From: Chondrus crispus
Taxonomy: Eukaryota > Rhodophyta > Florideophyceae > Gigartinales > Gigartinaceae
DNA: 64,000 bases
Assembly: GCF_000350225.1 (NCBI RefSeq)
Contig: NW_005178504.1
Span: 114,205-178,204, forward strand
Reading direction: 5' to 3'
Shown: one piece after another, positions 32,992 to 45,395 of the stretch
Layout: the number at the start of each line of letters is the position of its first letter
How positions within the stretch are numbered: position 1 is the first letter of the stretch
Position numbers and translations under genes: made by a program
The notes under the pieces: generated by a model
Told to the model about the DNA's origin: nothing
Databases searched by the model: none
What the model saw: the letters and a program-made list of their open reading frames with translations, nothing else

Positions 32992-35900
32992 TCACTTGGC
33001 ATACCCTCGTCTTGGCCTGTCCTGTCCTCCCCCTGACCCCGGCGCACTGCGGGGTGCCCGTTTTTCTCTCGCCGATGCGGTAGCCGTAGCCCTTCGGTTC
33101 GAAGATGGAACCTCCCTTACCTGGGAGGGGGTGGGAGCGAGTCGAGATATAACCCGCTCCGGGGTTCCGCTGGTCAGGGCATCCATCAGTCCCGGAGCGT
33201 GCGCGGGGGAAGACGCCGGGGTGGCGGCGTCCTCCGCCGGCTCGAGGTCGTCGAGCGGTAGATTACCCAACTGTCCCTCAATGCCTCTCCCTCGGATGGG
33301 AGTCGTGTCCGACGACGGGGATTCCCCATCATCGCGCTGATCCGCCAACGAGGGCGTAGCGCCCCCTACCGCGTTGCGTAGCGGGGGGGCCTTGACGACT
33401 CTATTTCGAGAGATTCTGTCCTTCAGCCCGGTACCTCGAAGGACGGTGACAGTATGGTCATCCACCTCTACCACGGGGAACGGTCCCTCAGTGCGCGGTG
33501 CGAGTTTGTTGTTCACCCGATCCTTGTCGGTTCGCTCCTCTGAGCGTAATGCCGCTTCTCCGTTAACGAGGACTTGGTCCCCTGCTTGATATTCCGGCGT
33601 AGGGAGTCGAATTCGCTTGTCAAAGTCGTCCTTGTAGCGTTCCTGTCCGGCGCGTAGGTTCTTGTCAGCCGTGGCCATGAGGCCGCGCAACCACGCGAGG
33701 AAGCGGAACTTGAAATGCGCCCGTGAGGCGGAGGGTGCCAACAGCGGAGTTTGCTGTAGGGACAACGGACTCGGCGTCCGGGATAACACCAGCTCAAATG
33801 GCCTCATGCCGATCATGCAGTTGACCGTGCAGTTGTAGCCATAGGTGAGGGCATCCGTGTACTGGTCCCAGTCACGTTGGTTATCGGCCAGATAGTGCCG
33901 TAGAGTTGAGACCAACGTTCTGTTGAATCTTTCCACCTGCCCATTAGTCTGGGGGTGATATGCGGTTGTGAACACACTCTCAATAGAGAGGATTTTGCAC
34001 ACTGCGAAGAAGAACCTCGAAGTGAATAGACTCCCGTTGTCGGAGAGGAGCTTCACTGGGGCTCCGTAAACGAAGACCCAGTGTGAAATGAACGCCTGAG
34101 CTACTGTCTCGGCGGTGATTTTCCGTAAGGGTACGGTTCGGGTTAACTTGGAGTAACGGTCCGTCATCACCAAGAGGTAACGATGTCCTCTTGGGGTTCG
34201 GGGTAGTTCTCCAAGGATATCAATTGCGATGTACTCCAGGGGGCCTGATGGAGGGAACGTCTTCAATTCTGAGTTGTGTTTACGCAATTTGGTGCTGGCC
34301 TTGGCGCAGTCGGGACACATCCGGACTGTGGAATAGGCATCAACCGACATGCTTGGCCAGTAATACCGCTGCCGGGGCGTGTGGAATAAACGCCGACCTC
34401 CAGGGTGACCTGAGGTGGCGGGATAATGCGATAAATACAACACCCTGTCACGGAGGGTTGTTGGGACGACAATTTGTTCGACACCATCCAGGTGGGCTTT
34501 CCGACAGATTAAACCTTCTGTGTTGATGAAGAACCGTGACAAACGGAGTTGGGCGGAACCCTCCCCCTTCGCAAGACGGGAAGCCACCTCCTTACACAGG
34601 GGATCGGAGAGTTGCTCCCGCGAAAAATCGTCGTGCGTCAGCGCGGCCTTTGATGCCGGGGGTTCCAAGGCATAACAGCCGGATGTCACGTCGACCTCAG
34701 GGTCGTCATCATTTTCCTCTGTGAACAGAGGATCGTCCTCAAGGTCCAAAGCTGAGTAACAAGGTATCTCCTCGTCCACCGGGACGGTAGTACCCCCCGT
34801 GGAGGGTATACGACTTAAAGCGTCGGTAAGGCAATTCTTGATTCCCTTCACGTAGGTAACGTCGAAGTCATATTCGGCAAGGCGCAAGCGCCACCGGGCA
34901 AGTCGACCACTCGCATCGACGAGGTTCATGAGCCACCTGAGAGAATGGTGATCGGTGTTGACCGTAAACCGCTCGCGTTCCAGGTAGGGCCGCAGCGTTT
35001 GAATCGCTCATACGATGGCGAGGCATTCTTTCTCGGTCGTCGAGTAATTGCGTTCCGCTGTAGATGGCGTGCGGGACCAATACCCAACCGGGTATCGGTG
35101 CCCATCCTCATGGGGTTGTAGCAAGGTACAACCCAGTTGAGCGTCTGACGCATCGGTATCGAGCGAGTAGGGTAACCCGAGGCGAGGAAGCTTCAACACC
35201 GGGGGGGATATTAGACACTCCTTCAACGTGTTGAAGGCCGTGGTTTGGACCTCCGCAAAGGTGGGAAGGAGATCTGGTTCTCCCTTGCGGAGCATAGCCG
35301 TCAGAGGCGCCGCTATGTTAGCGAAGTGGGCGACAAATCGTCGGTATACATTACACATTCCCAAAAAGGAGCGGAGCTCCGTATGGGTCCGTGGGGTGGT
35401 CGCTTCGGAGAGCGCTTTGACATTCTTCGGGTGAACTTGCAGTTCCCCCAGTCGAATGTTATGTCCCAAGTACTCTACCGAGTCTTGGAAAACCTACACT
35501 TTTTGAGCTTAAGTGATAAACCCTCCTGTTGTAGGGCTTGGAGTATAACCTCCACACCCTTGAGATGGGAGTCGTGATCCTTGGAGAAAATAATTATGTC
35601 GTCCAAGTAAATCAAGCAACTCTTCCATCGGTAGCCGGAGAGGAGAATATCCAACATTCTTTGAAATGTAGTCGGGGCGTTCATCAGGCCGAAGGGCATT
35701 CGGTTGAACTGAAACGTCCCAGCATGGCACGTAAACGTGGTTTTTGCTCTATCCTCCTTGGCTACTGGAATTTGCCAGTAGCCGGAGTTACAATCCAAGG
35801 TGGTGAACACCTTGGCCTCCCCGAGGGAGTCTAGACACTCGTCCATGCGAGGAATGGGGTACGTGTCTCGCACGGTGAGAGCGTTTAGTCGACGGTAGTC

Positions 35901-37214
35901 GACACAAAAACGGAGGCTTCCATCCTGCTTGGGGATGAGGACGACAGGCGACGCCCATTCGGATTTCGACCGGGTGATCACCCCGTTAGCCAACATCTCG
36001 TCAACCGAGGCTTGTTCCGCCTCTCGGGCGCGTGGTCCTGCCCGATGCGGTTGGCAACGGAACGGCCTAGCGCCGGGGGTGAGCTCAATGCGGTGGTTTG
36101 TCGCGCGAACCTCGCCCAGAGTTCCGTTCCACATGCCCGCGTATGGCATGAGCATGGTGCTGACCTGCCTACGCTGGTGCGGCGGCAGGTGGTCGAGGGG
36201 GACGTCATCCTTGGGATGGGAGTCCGACTCCGGGGTTGAGGAGGTTGGCCAAGGGGAGTCGTCGTTCTGTACCGGCGGGCCCCCCTCGTGAAATTCCGCG
36301 GCAAGAACTGTGTCTAACGGCATCGCCGTGCGGATCATCGCGCGGGGATGGGGGGATACGAAACCCACTACTTGGTTCTTCGATAATCTCTTGGTGGCCG
36401 CTGAGAAGTTGGCCACCAAGATCCGAAACTCCTGCAACGGGGAGAGGTGAACCACTCCGTTGGAGATGGAGACTCTGTGCTTCGCATATAATTGCGGGTT
36501 CGGCTCTACGACCGAGAGTCCACTCCTTCCGTTGGTGACGTAAACCCACGTTTGGGTACCGGCGGGGATATCCACTGCACGGGCGACCTTAAGCTTGGGG
36601 GAAATACGCCCTGCTGTGGGGGAATACTCCTGCTCCGAGGGGAGCGGAGGGTGGTCCGCGGCACGACGAGCCGGTTTCCGAACGATGGGTACCTTCGTAC
36701 CGTCGTCCAACTCCACGAGCTTGCGTCGGGGGTAGATGGCTTCGACAAATCGGTCGTTAAATTCGCAACCCAGAATAACGGGGGCGGCCAATCGCTCACA
36801 GACGATGAATGTGCACTTCATGGTGCGGTCACCTAACCGCACCACCAGTGGTATTTGACCGCTGGTACGCAAGGGCCGTCCATTTGCGTCTGCAATTGTC
36901 GGGACTTCGCCCGGGATGAGGAGAGACTCCCATCCTGTGGGTAACGTGTCAGCCCTGACAAAATTAGATCCCGCTCCCGTGTCGAGGATGGTGAGTTGCC
37001 TCAGCAATATAGCTGGTGTTAGTCCAAGGTCAGCGTAGACCTTGTAATTTCTCCGAGACAGGGTCATTACTGTCTCGGAGGTCGGAACACCTGGGGCAAG
37101 CACTGGGATGTTCCTCCGCCATGGCCGGCGTAGAGTACCGAGTCCTTCGGGATCGGGGTTATCCTGGCTAGTACCAGTATGGTTGCGGCCGAGAATTCGG
37201 AACCGCTTCTCCAC
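32992..37214 (-). CDS. pol: pol region of E3 (PR-RT-RH-IN)
   Basis: On the minus strand: retropepsin ILDTGAGSNFV (about 36990); RT with RFCVDYRRLN (about 35910) and IYLDDIIIFSK (about 35610); RNase H with DTDAS (about 35160); integrase zinc domain (about 34450-34310) and core with AIDILGEL, LSDNGSLF and NGQVERFNRT. The tail after the integrase is long, Pro/Ser-rich and shows no chromodomain. About two breaks. Confidence 0.9.
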
Positions 37215-37303
37215 CTTTGGAGGTGAGTCTTGGTCCGCCAGCTTGGGCGACTGATCCGGGGCGGAGCCCGGGTTTACCTCAGCTGCTGCGGGCTGAGGTT
37301 CTC

Positions 37304-39575
37304 CTAGTTTTTTGGAGGTTGTCGAACGCCGTCAGGGGGCGGGGCAGTCTTCGTCCCCGTGCCTAAATGCGGCGGCGGGTCGGCCGCGGTAGCGGGATTA
37401 ATTACCCGGTTGGCCTCATAACTGAGGAGAACAACGGCGCGGAGGTACGCGTCCGAGGGGACCCGGCCTTTCTGTGCCGTACTCAGCTTCTCGTACTGAT
37501 GGGGTACGAGGGAGACATCCTTCACCTTTAAGTCACAGTCAGGGTCTATATGGTCCCCGACCTTGTAACAGGCGAAGCAGATGATCTGCGGGGACGGGGG
37601 TCCCCGTAGGTCCTTCTGGATGTTCCGGGAGCGCCGCCCGAAGGCGGGCCCGTGGGGGCTCCCCGTACGCTTCGCAGCGGGTTGGTACGGCTTGCGCCGG
37701 TCGCCGTAGAAGAGCGAATCTCCATCGTTGAAGGAGGAGTCGTCCGTTGGCAGGGAAGGCATCCCGCCAGCGTTGTCCCCTTCCGTGGCGAAGTAATTCT
37801 CGGCACCCGCCGCCGTTTGGTAGCTGGCCGTGGGACCGGTCGTGGAGGATGGAACGCTATCAAGAGCGGCAAGGACCTGCTTACCACGGCGGGGCCTAGC
37901 AAATTCCACCCGGCGACTCGAGGCTTGCCGAGCTCGCAGGGCCTCTCCATGGGAGCGCGCGTGAGCCACCGTATCCCCGAACGAGGATCGCGGTCGATCC
38001 TCGCGGGTTTGCAGAACTAACGGCTTGATCGCCGGCGTGAGACCCTCGATGAACAGGGTAGTCCTCTCGTAGGGCGAGTGTACGTCGCCACATCTCCCGA
38101 GGGCGTTCAGCATCCGAGTGGCGTACTCGGTTTCCAGTTCGCCCGGTTTTTGGCGTAATTCTCTCAGCGCAGTGAGGGCGTGCTCAATTTCGAGGTTGGT
38201 CGCGTAAGTGCGCAGCAACCAGTTTACGGCTGCCGCCCAGTTCGCGATCCCTTGGGATTTGCGGTGTAACTCTCTCTGGGACTCATACGCCTCTTTTGCC
38301 GGCGGGGATAACAGGTGGGGGAGAGCCATCAGGGCCATCGCCTCAGTCATATTGGCGTTATCAAAGTTCTCCTTGCAACGCGCAAGGAAACTTATGACTC
38401 TGATTGGGTCCACCCCGCTGAACTTGTAATCTCCCATCACCACGAGGAGGTACTGTACCCTCTTACGGGTCGAGGCGTAGACCTTGTCATCCACGGTCTG
38501 CCTCGTGTCCTCGAGGCGATACGCTCGGTAATTACATACGCCCCGGAAGCGGTGGTTCGTCGGCTTCCAGACGGAGAAGTGCTTCTGTCTGGGGCCGAAC
38601 GTCGGCTGCGGGGCCGTGAGTGACTCTGACTCGGAATCCGATTCCGAGGCAGAGGGCGAAGACGAGGCTGAGCTGGAGTACGACGAGGAGGGTCCCTCGG
38701 ATGGCGGGTAGGCACTCTTGCCCCCCTTCAGACGTCGAGAGTCGCGTTTCTTCCGGCTTGGCTTGGACTTTTTCGTCGTCCCTCGCCATCGCCGTCGGAG
38801 CTTCCCCCCGAGTCGGGGTTTCCTCCCGGGGGATTCCGGGAGGGGAATTCACCCTCACGGGGGTCCTGACCGGCGGGGGCGTCCCCTGGGAACGCCCTCG
38901 CGGGGACCATTGACGCCGTCGGGTCGGCGAATAGTGGGGGACCGGTCCCCACGGAGGGGACGGGTATCCCCACGGCCTGTAACGCCGGGATCGTGACGTT
39001 GGACAAGAGTAAGTTCTCGTCCAACGGAGGTAACTCCCGTCTCCGGGAGTTGACTGGCACTTCGCCCGAGGGCGAAGTTGTGGTAACTCCGCCAATGGCC
39101 GGAGGCTTAACAGCAGCAATGTCTGTGGTGGGCGCCACCGATCCGTCCTGAGTAACAGGCGCCGGATCGGGGCGGTACGTCTTGAGGACGGATATTTCCT
39201 GACGGAGGGACTTGACTTCCTCCGGTACAGTAGCGATCTCCGTTTTCAGAGGATCGCCTCCTCGACCCTGGCCTCGATGTCTTCTTGCCAGGCCTGGGTC
39301 AATACGCCTTCAAGGGCGGAGAGGCGATCGCGCTCGCGCGCGGATTGTACATCCGCCTGCGTGGCGACGGTTTCCTCCACGAAGGAGTTGAGGTTCTCTC
39401 GTAGCGCCGACGAGTGCGCTGTGAGTTTCTCCGACACCGTTGTGAGCGTAAACCTTTCGGCTTCTCGGAGCGCCTCACGGCAGCTCCGAGTTATCCACGC
39501 CGCTACGGGCGCAGGAACGTCTCGGGGACGGGTTTCTCGGGAACTCTCCGACCCGGACCCCATGTCTTGAAACAC
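37304..39575 (-). CDS. gag: gag region of E3
   Basis: On the minus strand an N-terminal coiled-coil-like part (about 39575-39246), a Pro-rich linker, a capsid-like part (about 38430-37970; DPIRVISFLARCKENF, LFIEGLTPAIKPLV) and a knuckle CFACYKVGDHIDPDC (C-X2-C-X5-H-X4-C, about 37570). Layout as in E1. About one or two breaks. Confidence 0.82.
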
Positions 39576-39645
39576 CTGTGAACGGTGGGGAGCACCTTCA
39601 AAAGAAACAATTAGAAAAGAGAAAGGGGTTAGAGACTCCGCAGAT

Positions 39646-40392
39646 TTCTAGGTCGGGAGACCAATATGTCGTGCACTGAGGGGGAAGGGTGGGATCCCCC
39701 TCTGGCAGAGCGCGCGCGTTCGGGGGGCGCGTGTAGGGGGTTATCGGGAGACCACCCGTAAGGGACCGGTACGGGGCCGGGCTCGAAGCGCAGTAGGGAA
39801 AGTAAGGGAAAAAGAGGGAAAACAGAGCCCAGGAGGGGCGGAGCGGTAGGGACAGCTGTCGCGCGGAGAGCCGAGTGTAGCGGGACGACGCGCGCGGTAG
39901 AGACAGGAGGGAATCGGGACGTAGATGGCTCGCAGGGTACCGTCGTGGGACGGGGACCGACGCGAGGCTACGACTCCGTTCCAGAAACCCGAGTTGTAGA
40001 CCCAAAGCTTCGTGTCTTCTTTACTTAGGGTCGAGCGTCGACTATATACTAGTCGACGTCGTAATAATAATAATAATTATTATTATTAATTAATTAATTA
40101 GAACACGGCAATAATTACCGGCGTACCAGCCTCAGCTCTGTACAGTACGCAATTCCCCCTGTATAGGGTTATGATACCAGCCTACACGTGGGAATCGACA
40201 CGCCTAGACGTGGAGTGACAGACTGTCCGTACTTCGACAGGGCTTACACCCGGCCATGCCTGGGTGGGTAGTTACACGATTACACGTGGTACATGTACAC
40301 GATCATACGTGGGTAACACGTGGGATGCGCACCCGGGAGGGTGGCATCCCGCGTATGCCTCGCGAGTGAGGGAGGCATAACAGTGCACTACA
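39646..40392 (-). repeat. 5' LTR and primer site of E3
   Basis: LTR 39667-40392, followed on the minus strand by TATTGGTCTCCCGACCTAGA. The TGGTCTCCCGACCTAGAA part is the primer site shared with E1 and E2. The implied tRNA end TTCTAGGTCGGGAGACCA has the shape of a T-stem half (CTAGG), a 7-nt acceptor half, a discriminator A and CCA. Confidence 0.85.
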
Positions 40393-40397
40393 GCTCC

Positions 40398-41479
40398 TCA
40401 TCGTAGGTCGGATCCCACGGCAGCGTTGAACGTACTTCGCGATCCGTCCCGCGTCAACCGAGGTAACGAGCCTCGAGGTGTTATCCAGCGGGTACATACG
40501 ATAGTCAGCGACGGCGCTGAACTCTTGAATCATCGTATGTACCGGCTCGAGTCCGGGTTCGGCGGGACCCAGCGTGCCGAAGGGGGTGACGGGTAGCGTA
40601 CGGACGTCTGCCAGACCGGGAGGCTCGGCGTAATCCGCCGGCGGGTAGCCGCCCCAGCGGGGATCGACAGAGTACGTCGGTACTCCGGATCCGCGGGCGG
40701 CTCCTCCACGATCAGGGTCGTCGCGATACGATACGCGTTCCATCTGCCGCCTACTTCCGGGAATAGGCGGCAATGCTTGGGTCTCAGACGCGTAATTCGC
40801 GCCTCTCGGAAGGCGGTTGCCTTCCGCGGTTCGGCTGGTGCCGGCACCAGCCGGTCCCCAACGGTCCGGAGCGACGGCGCTCGGAGGTACGGTACCACCA
40901 GGCCCTCTCGTGGGGGCACCGGGCAGCCTTGCAGCCATGGTCCGTTCCATGTCACGAGCACGCCGACGCGTGGCGTTGAGCTCGGCGGAGAGGTGCGCGA
41001 ACGCACCCAACTGTTCCGCGGTCGGAGAGGATCGGTCCTCAGGTCGTCTCGTAGCGGTCGGCCCCTCGGGACGACCTTGCCCAGACGGTCCGGGCGATAC
41101 GAGACGCGAGTCTTCGACGAGCACTATCCGCGAGTGTAACTCGTCGATCAGTGCTCGGAGATTCTCTAAGGACTGCGTCACTCTATCGAACCTCCCTTCA
41201 CGCAGGGAACGGAGTTCGGCCATACATCGAGTGTATACATGGTCCGATACATCGATCCGAAGGGAAGTACGGACTTCCTCGATGTATTCGGCTATGCGTT
41301 CGAACATCGCCGCCGCTCTTTCCTCGGAGGATCCCAGCGACGGTTCGCGGTCACGAGGACCAGCGTCGCCTGGCCCAACGGGGCGGATGGGGATCGCACA
41401 GCGTCCGGACTCGGATCCGCCGCTTCGGAGCCGATCGAGGGCTCAAACTCTTGGCTCATCTCGACGCGATCGGTTCGCG
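40398..41479 (-). CDS. gag: gag region of E2, 5' part
   Basis: On the minus strand this encodes the N-terminal part of E2 gag: an acidic and basic helical stretch (about 41307-41010) and a Pro/Gly/Arg-rich linker, up to the E3 insertion. A primer site follows upstream (about 41523-41538), then the 5' LTR. Confidence 0.75.
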
Positions 41480-41521
41480 GAGGGCCTAAGAGGTCTTCTC
41501 GGAGAACGTACTCCGGGGTCT

Positions 41522-42201
41522 TCTAGGTCGGGAGACCGCTGTAGTATAACACCCCCCAACGGAGAGGGGTGTATACTTAGCTCGACGTAGACCCGTACGA
41601 GGGGCGAGAAGACTGGGAGAACACACAGCTAACGAGACAAGGAAGCAGGCCCTGGTGGCGTGGTAGAGCGGGACGGTCGGGGACGAGCGTACGCGCGGGC
41701 CGATACACGCCTCGACGCCCCGGAGCAGCACTGGGTAACGTACCAGCGCTGACGGGCGGAGGCGGATCTATGCTCGCTCGCGTACGCGGCTGTCCTCTAC
41801 CGGCTTTGTCCCGGTTGACACGCGCGAAGGCGGATCGTGCTCGTTAGTTAAGCTGGAAGACCGACCTAGGCAGTAGGTCGTGGACAAGACCGTGCTTTTC
41901 CCGCTTCGCCGCCGCCGGTCGCGCACGTATTGAATGTATACAATGCGTCTATCATAATACTACAGTACCGGTATGCTGTAGGAACTTACTGTAGCGCGGG
42001 TCGTCCGGCGCTGTAATGCTGTCAGCCGTCGGGGCTGACAGCACACGTGTGAGACGCGTACTGTGCGCGCGGTGGTACGCGCCTCCCACACGTGGACGCG
42101 TGTGGTCGCGTATCCTCCGTACACGTGGTGGTACACGTGTGCGCGTTTGTGATCCGTATTGATCTGATCTAAATCTAATCGCGAACCGCTGTTATGCCAC
42201 A
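41522..42201 (-). repeat. 5' LTR and primer site of E2
   Basis: LTR 41540-42201 (662 bp), then on the minus strand GGTCTCCCGACCTAGAAG, the same tRNA complement as E1 and E3 with a small shift from the LTR end. About 42 differences from 3756-4418. Confidence 0.9.
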
Positions 42202-42240
42202 TAGGAGACAGCCGCGTACGCGAGCGAGCATAGATCCGCC
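42202..42240 (+). repeat. remnant of the E5 5' LTR beyond E2
   Basis: It continues the LTR (acagccgcgtacgcgagcga) just where 3755 stopped, compared with 43767 onward. It then joins abruptly to antisense-ORF sequence, marking the internal loss of E5. Confidence 0.75.
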
Positions 42241-43297
42241 GACGACCGAACAAGTTTTCAGCCATACGGTCTACATACGAAACCTCACCGATGCTGTACG
42301 CGAAGGACCTGTCCTCGGGGATCGCGTCGGGGAGTTGATACGGGACTCCCCCGCCTTCACTCGTCAACCTCTCGAGGACGAGGCCGGCCTCGTCCACGCG
42401 ACCCGCCTCGTAGATGCGTCGAACACGCATGACGTCGGGACGCAAGGAGTCGCAGGATAGTAGTTCGGCAAGCGTGATCCCCGATCGGGCGTGCCGACGC
42501 CACGGGAACGGCAGTCGCTCTACCGGTAACGACAGCGAGCGCTCCAGAGAAGCACGAAACCACCGCGTAGTATCGTCGGCCAACTCCGCGCCGGCGTCGA
42601 GCATGCCCCGAAACTTCTGTGGCAGGGCGCCGGGCTGTCGGCAGCTCCCCCACGCCCCATAAGACCCACTGCGCGGCTCGTAAACCGCGTTAGCGCGCTC
42701 TGCATCGGGTGACCCCACGGAAGCGGACTCGCTGGGGACCGCTTGGGCGTCTTCTCCTCCCTTCTGTACCGCGCCCATCGAAGGGGCCGGACGGAATTCA
42801 ACAGATGACGCGGACCCGGAAGGTCCGCGCGACTTTTGGAAAGGCGGCAACGCGGGCGCCGCGGAAGGAACGAACCCCTCTACGCGAAGGGGAAGGGTGA
42901 CGGAGACCCCAGCGGAGACCGGGACGGGTACCGTACGCGGGAGGCCGGAGGCCCCAAGGAGCGGCGGAAGTGCGAGGGGTGCCACGGAGGAACCGCCACA
43001 CGAAGGGGACAGCGGGGAGTCGACAGCGGGATGACCCGCGGGAGGAGGAGACATGAGGACCACGCGGAAACTCGCGTACGGGCGAGAAGGGTGAACAGCG
43101 TCCGCACCGATGTGCGGGAAGAAGCCGATGAAGGCGAAGGAAAGGGGTGCGCGGATGAAGACCGAGACGCAGACAGGGGAGAGGCGATCGCGAAGCACGG
43201 CGGAGGCGTAAAGAAGGGAGGGTCGATCGGCGTATGGCGCCGAAAAGAACGCCGGATCAAAGGGGAACAGGGCCAAGAATAGGAAAGTGACCGGGTC
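42241..43297 (-). CDS. antisense ORF of E5, N-terminal part
   Basis: An open frame on the minus strand from MSDPV at about 43303 leftwards, against the E5 LTR direction and next to its 3' LTR. It is clearly the same protein as the E2 antisense ORF. The first ~190 residues differ strongly, while the stretch around DDTTRWF...PVERLPFPWRR to SYVDRMAEN is nearly the same. It ends at the internal deletion of E5. Uneven conservation between two copies suggests the C-terminal half was under selection. Function unknown. Confidence 0.65.
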
Positions 43298-43315
43298 GGA
43301 CATGGCTCTCTCACT

Positions 43316-43349
43316 CCTCAAGGGTGAACGCGGACGTTCACTCTTGAGG
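43316..43349 (+). other. polypurine-tract hairpin of E5
   Basis: Arms 43316-43330 and 43335-43349 with a 4-base loop; the purine run GAGGAGGGGG continues to 43355, directly before the LTR. Counterpart of 4419-4461. Confidence 0.7.
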
Positions 43350-43358
43350 AGGGGGCCG

Positions 43359-44021
43359 TGTGGCATAACGGCGGTTCACGATTAGATTTAGATTAGATCA
43401 ATATGAGCCGCACGCGCGCACACGTGTACCGCGCATGTACCCCACGTGTACAGGGGCGCGCGCACGCACGTGCACACGTGTACCACACGTGTGGGAAGCG
43501 CGCATACCCACGTGTACTATACGTGTACAACACGTGTACAGACAGCAAGGGACGGCCCGTGCTGACTACAGTAGCACTACAGTACAGCCCGTACTGTACT
43601 GTAATAAGTTAGGATTACTTGGTATATTAGATACGCGAGCGGACCGGCGGCGGTGAGAGGGACAAGCACGGACTTGTCCACGACCTACCGCCTAGGTCCG
43701 TCTTCCAGCTTAACTAACTCGCGCGATCCGCCTTCGCGCGCGTTAACCGGGACGAAGCGGGTAGGGGACAGCCGCGTACGCGAGCGAGCCTAGATCCGCC
43801 TCCGCCCGTGAGCGCTGGTACGTTACCCAGCGCTGCTCCGGGGCGTCGAGGCGTGGATCGGCCCGCGCGTACGCTCGTCCCAGACCGTCCCGCTCTACCA
43901 CGCTACCAGGGCCTGCTTCCCTGTCCCGTTAGCTGTGTGTTCTCCCCGTCTTCTCGCCCCTCGTACGGGTCTACGTCGAGCTAAGTATACACCCCTCTCT
44001 GTTGGGGGGTGTTATACTACA
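43359..44021 (+). repeat. 3' LTR of E5 (family B)
   Basis: Complete 663-bp LTR, TGTGGCATAACGG...GTTATACTACA, followed by the TSD ctttc. It has the same G-box cluster as 3410-3525, with at least six CACGTG hexamers at about 43421-43537. Confidence 0.93.
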
Positions 44022-44026
44022 CTTTC

Positions 44027-45395
44027 CCGATAGTCCGGTCTGGATTCCAGATGATGCCTCGGACTTGCAACTGCAGCTCTGCATCATTGCTCACACCGGC
44101 CCAAGGGGTCATCGTGGTCGTAAGTCTACTGAGTCAGTATTGAAGGCTAGGTTTCCTTGGGTAACCCTACCCGCTGATGTTCAGGCTTTTGTACGCGCTT
44201 GTATACATTGCCTTTCTACAGTGGGCGGTGAAAGAGTTCCAAGCCCGTACGGACCAGCCATTCACGGCACAAAGCCTATCGACCTCTTACAATTTGACTA
44301 CATCGAATTGTGTCAGACTCTGGGAAGCTCGAAGTATGTTTGATGCTTCGAGACGACCACTCAGATTACAAGTGGTTCTTCGCATTCCCGGACACAGCGG
44401 CCGAGAATGCTGCTCACGCCATTATTGACTGGTGCGCTGCCTTCGGAGTCCCTGGTAGTTTAATGTCCGACGGACCCACGCATTTCAAGAACGAAACCAT
44501 CGGCTTGGTTTCGAAAGGGTTGAAAGTACCCCATCACTTTACGTTACCGTACTGCCCATGGAGCAATGGTGCCGTGGAACGACTGGGCAAAGAACTTATT
44601 AGGGTCACTCGTGCCGTGCTGTCCGAGTTCCAGATGCGCCCCGAAGAATGGCCAGACTTACTGCCGCTTCTACAGGTCGCCCTCAATAATGCCCCGTCCC
44701 CACGGCGTAGTAATGTTTCCCCTATCACAGCGTTTACTGGGATTGAATCTTCGCCACCAATATCTACGTTCATGCGTTCTACTACAGCAGCTGCATGTTC
44801 AGCTAATGATGCGCAACGCGAGCGTCTCCTTAACATTAAGAGACTCCAGGAGCATTGCAAATAATTGCATCCGATTGTGCAGAATACGCTCCGATGCAAT
44901 CGCGCACGTTCCCGTCAAGCAGCGTGGCAAGGTTCGCTTCCTACCATTACTGAGGGCGACTTTGTACTTGTTGCCCGGTCCGACTTCACTGCTAGTGAAA
45001 AATTAGCTCTTCGCTGGCGGGGGCCCTCGACGAGTTCTCAAGGCTCTCAACGATTCTAATTTTCAGGTTCAAGACCTCCGCAATGGAGCTGTGGAAGATA
45101 TACACGGATTTCGCCTCAAGTTTTATTGGGATGCTGCTCTGGATACTACTGCCATCATGTTCCATGATTTGTCCTCGGAAACAAGAATGCCGGTTGCCGG
45201 CCTTCTCGGTCTTGTACAGGACGCTGAGGGCCTCAAGATCCGCAGCGGTTGGAAAGGCTTTCCAGCCTCCGAAGATACCCTTGAACCTATTCTACGTGTC
45301 AAACAAGACGTACCCCAGATGCTGGAACGCCTCCTTCAACGCAAGAGCACCCCGTCCGCGAAGACCGAGCCGCACTTGACCTCTAAAAGGGGGAG
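44027..45395 (+). mobile_element. Ty3-type element E6, right part (integrase)
   Basis: Integrase zinc domain (HTGPRGHRG ... CIHCL, about 44090-44220), catalytic core with DYIEL, SDGPTHF and NGAVERLGKEL (about 44295-44600), then a C-terminal part resembling a degenerate chromodomain (SGWKGFPASEDTLEP, about 45248). A polypurine tract AAAAGGGGGAG lies at 45385-45395. It is the continuation of the sequence that stops at 3347. It carries several breaks. Confidence 0.85.

Larger units (their letters stand above)
29980..40392 (-). mobile_element. Ty3 element E3 (minus strand), recent insertion
   Basis: LTRs of 726 bp each (29980-30705 and 39667-40392; TGTCGTGCACTGAG...GTGCACTACA) are flanked by gctcc (29975-29979 and 40393-40397). 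It sits inside gag of E2. Only about five or six differences separate the LTRs (<1%), so this is the youngest insertion of the window. On the minus strand the order is LTR, primer site, gag, pol, spacer, antisense ORF on the other strand, polypurine tract, LTR. Despite its youth, gag-pol shows about three or four breaks, so it may have been mobilised in trans. Confidence 0.95.
3756..42201 (-). mobile_element. Ty3 element E2 (minus strand), split by E1 and E3
   Basis: The two ends are 663-bp and 662-bp copies of one LTR in minus orientation (3756-4418 and 41540-42201), flanked by taggg (3751-3755) and tagga (42202-42206). Without the nested E1 and E3 the element is about 13.0 kb. Read on the minus strand the order is 5' LTR, primer site, gag (split by E3), protease, RT-RNase H, integrase, a long non-coding stretch, an antisense ORF (split by E1), polypurine tract and 3' LTR. 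The LTRs differ by about 42 of 663 positions by eye (about 6%). It is broken by two insertions plus several smaller breaks in gag-pol. Confidence 0.92.
3348..44021 (+). mobile_element. LTR element E5, split by E2 and internally deleted
   Basis: E5 starts TGTGGCATAACGGCGG at 3348 and ends GTTATACTACA at 44021. It is flanked by the 5-bp duplication ctttc (3343-3347 and 44022-44026), which proves insertion into E6. Its own sequence is only 3348-3755 plus 42202-44021; everything between is E2 and the elements inside E2. What remains is most of a 5' LTR, part of an antisense ORF, a polypurine tract and a complete 3' LTR. The gag-pol part is gone, so it is broken by large internal loss. It belongs to the same LTR family as E2. 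Confidence 0.9.
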
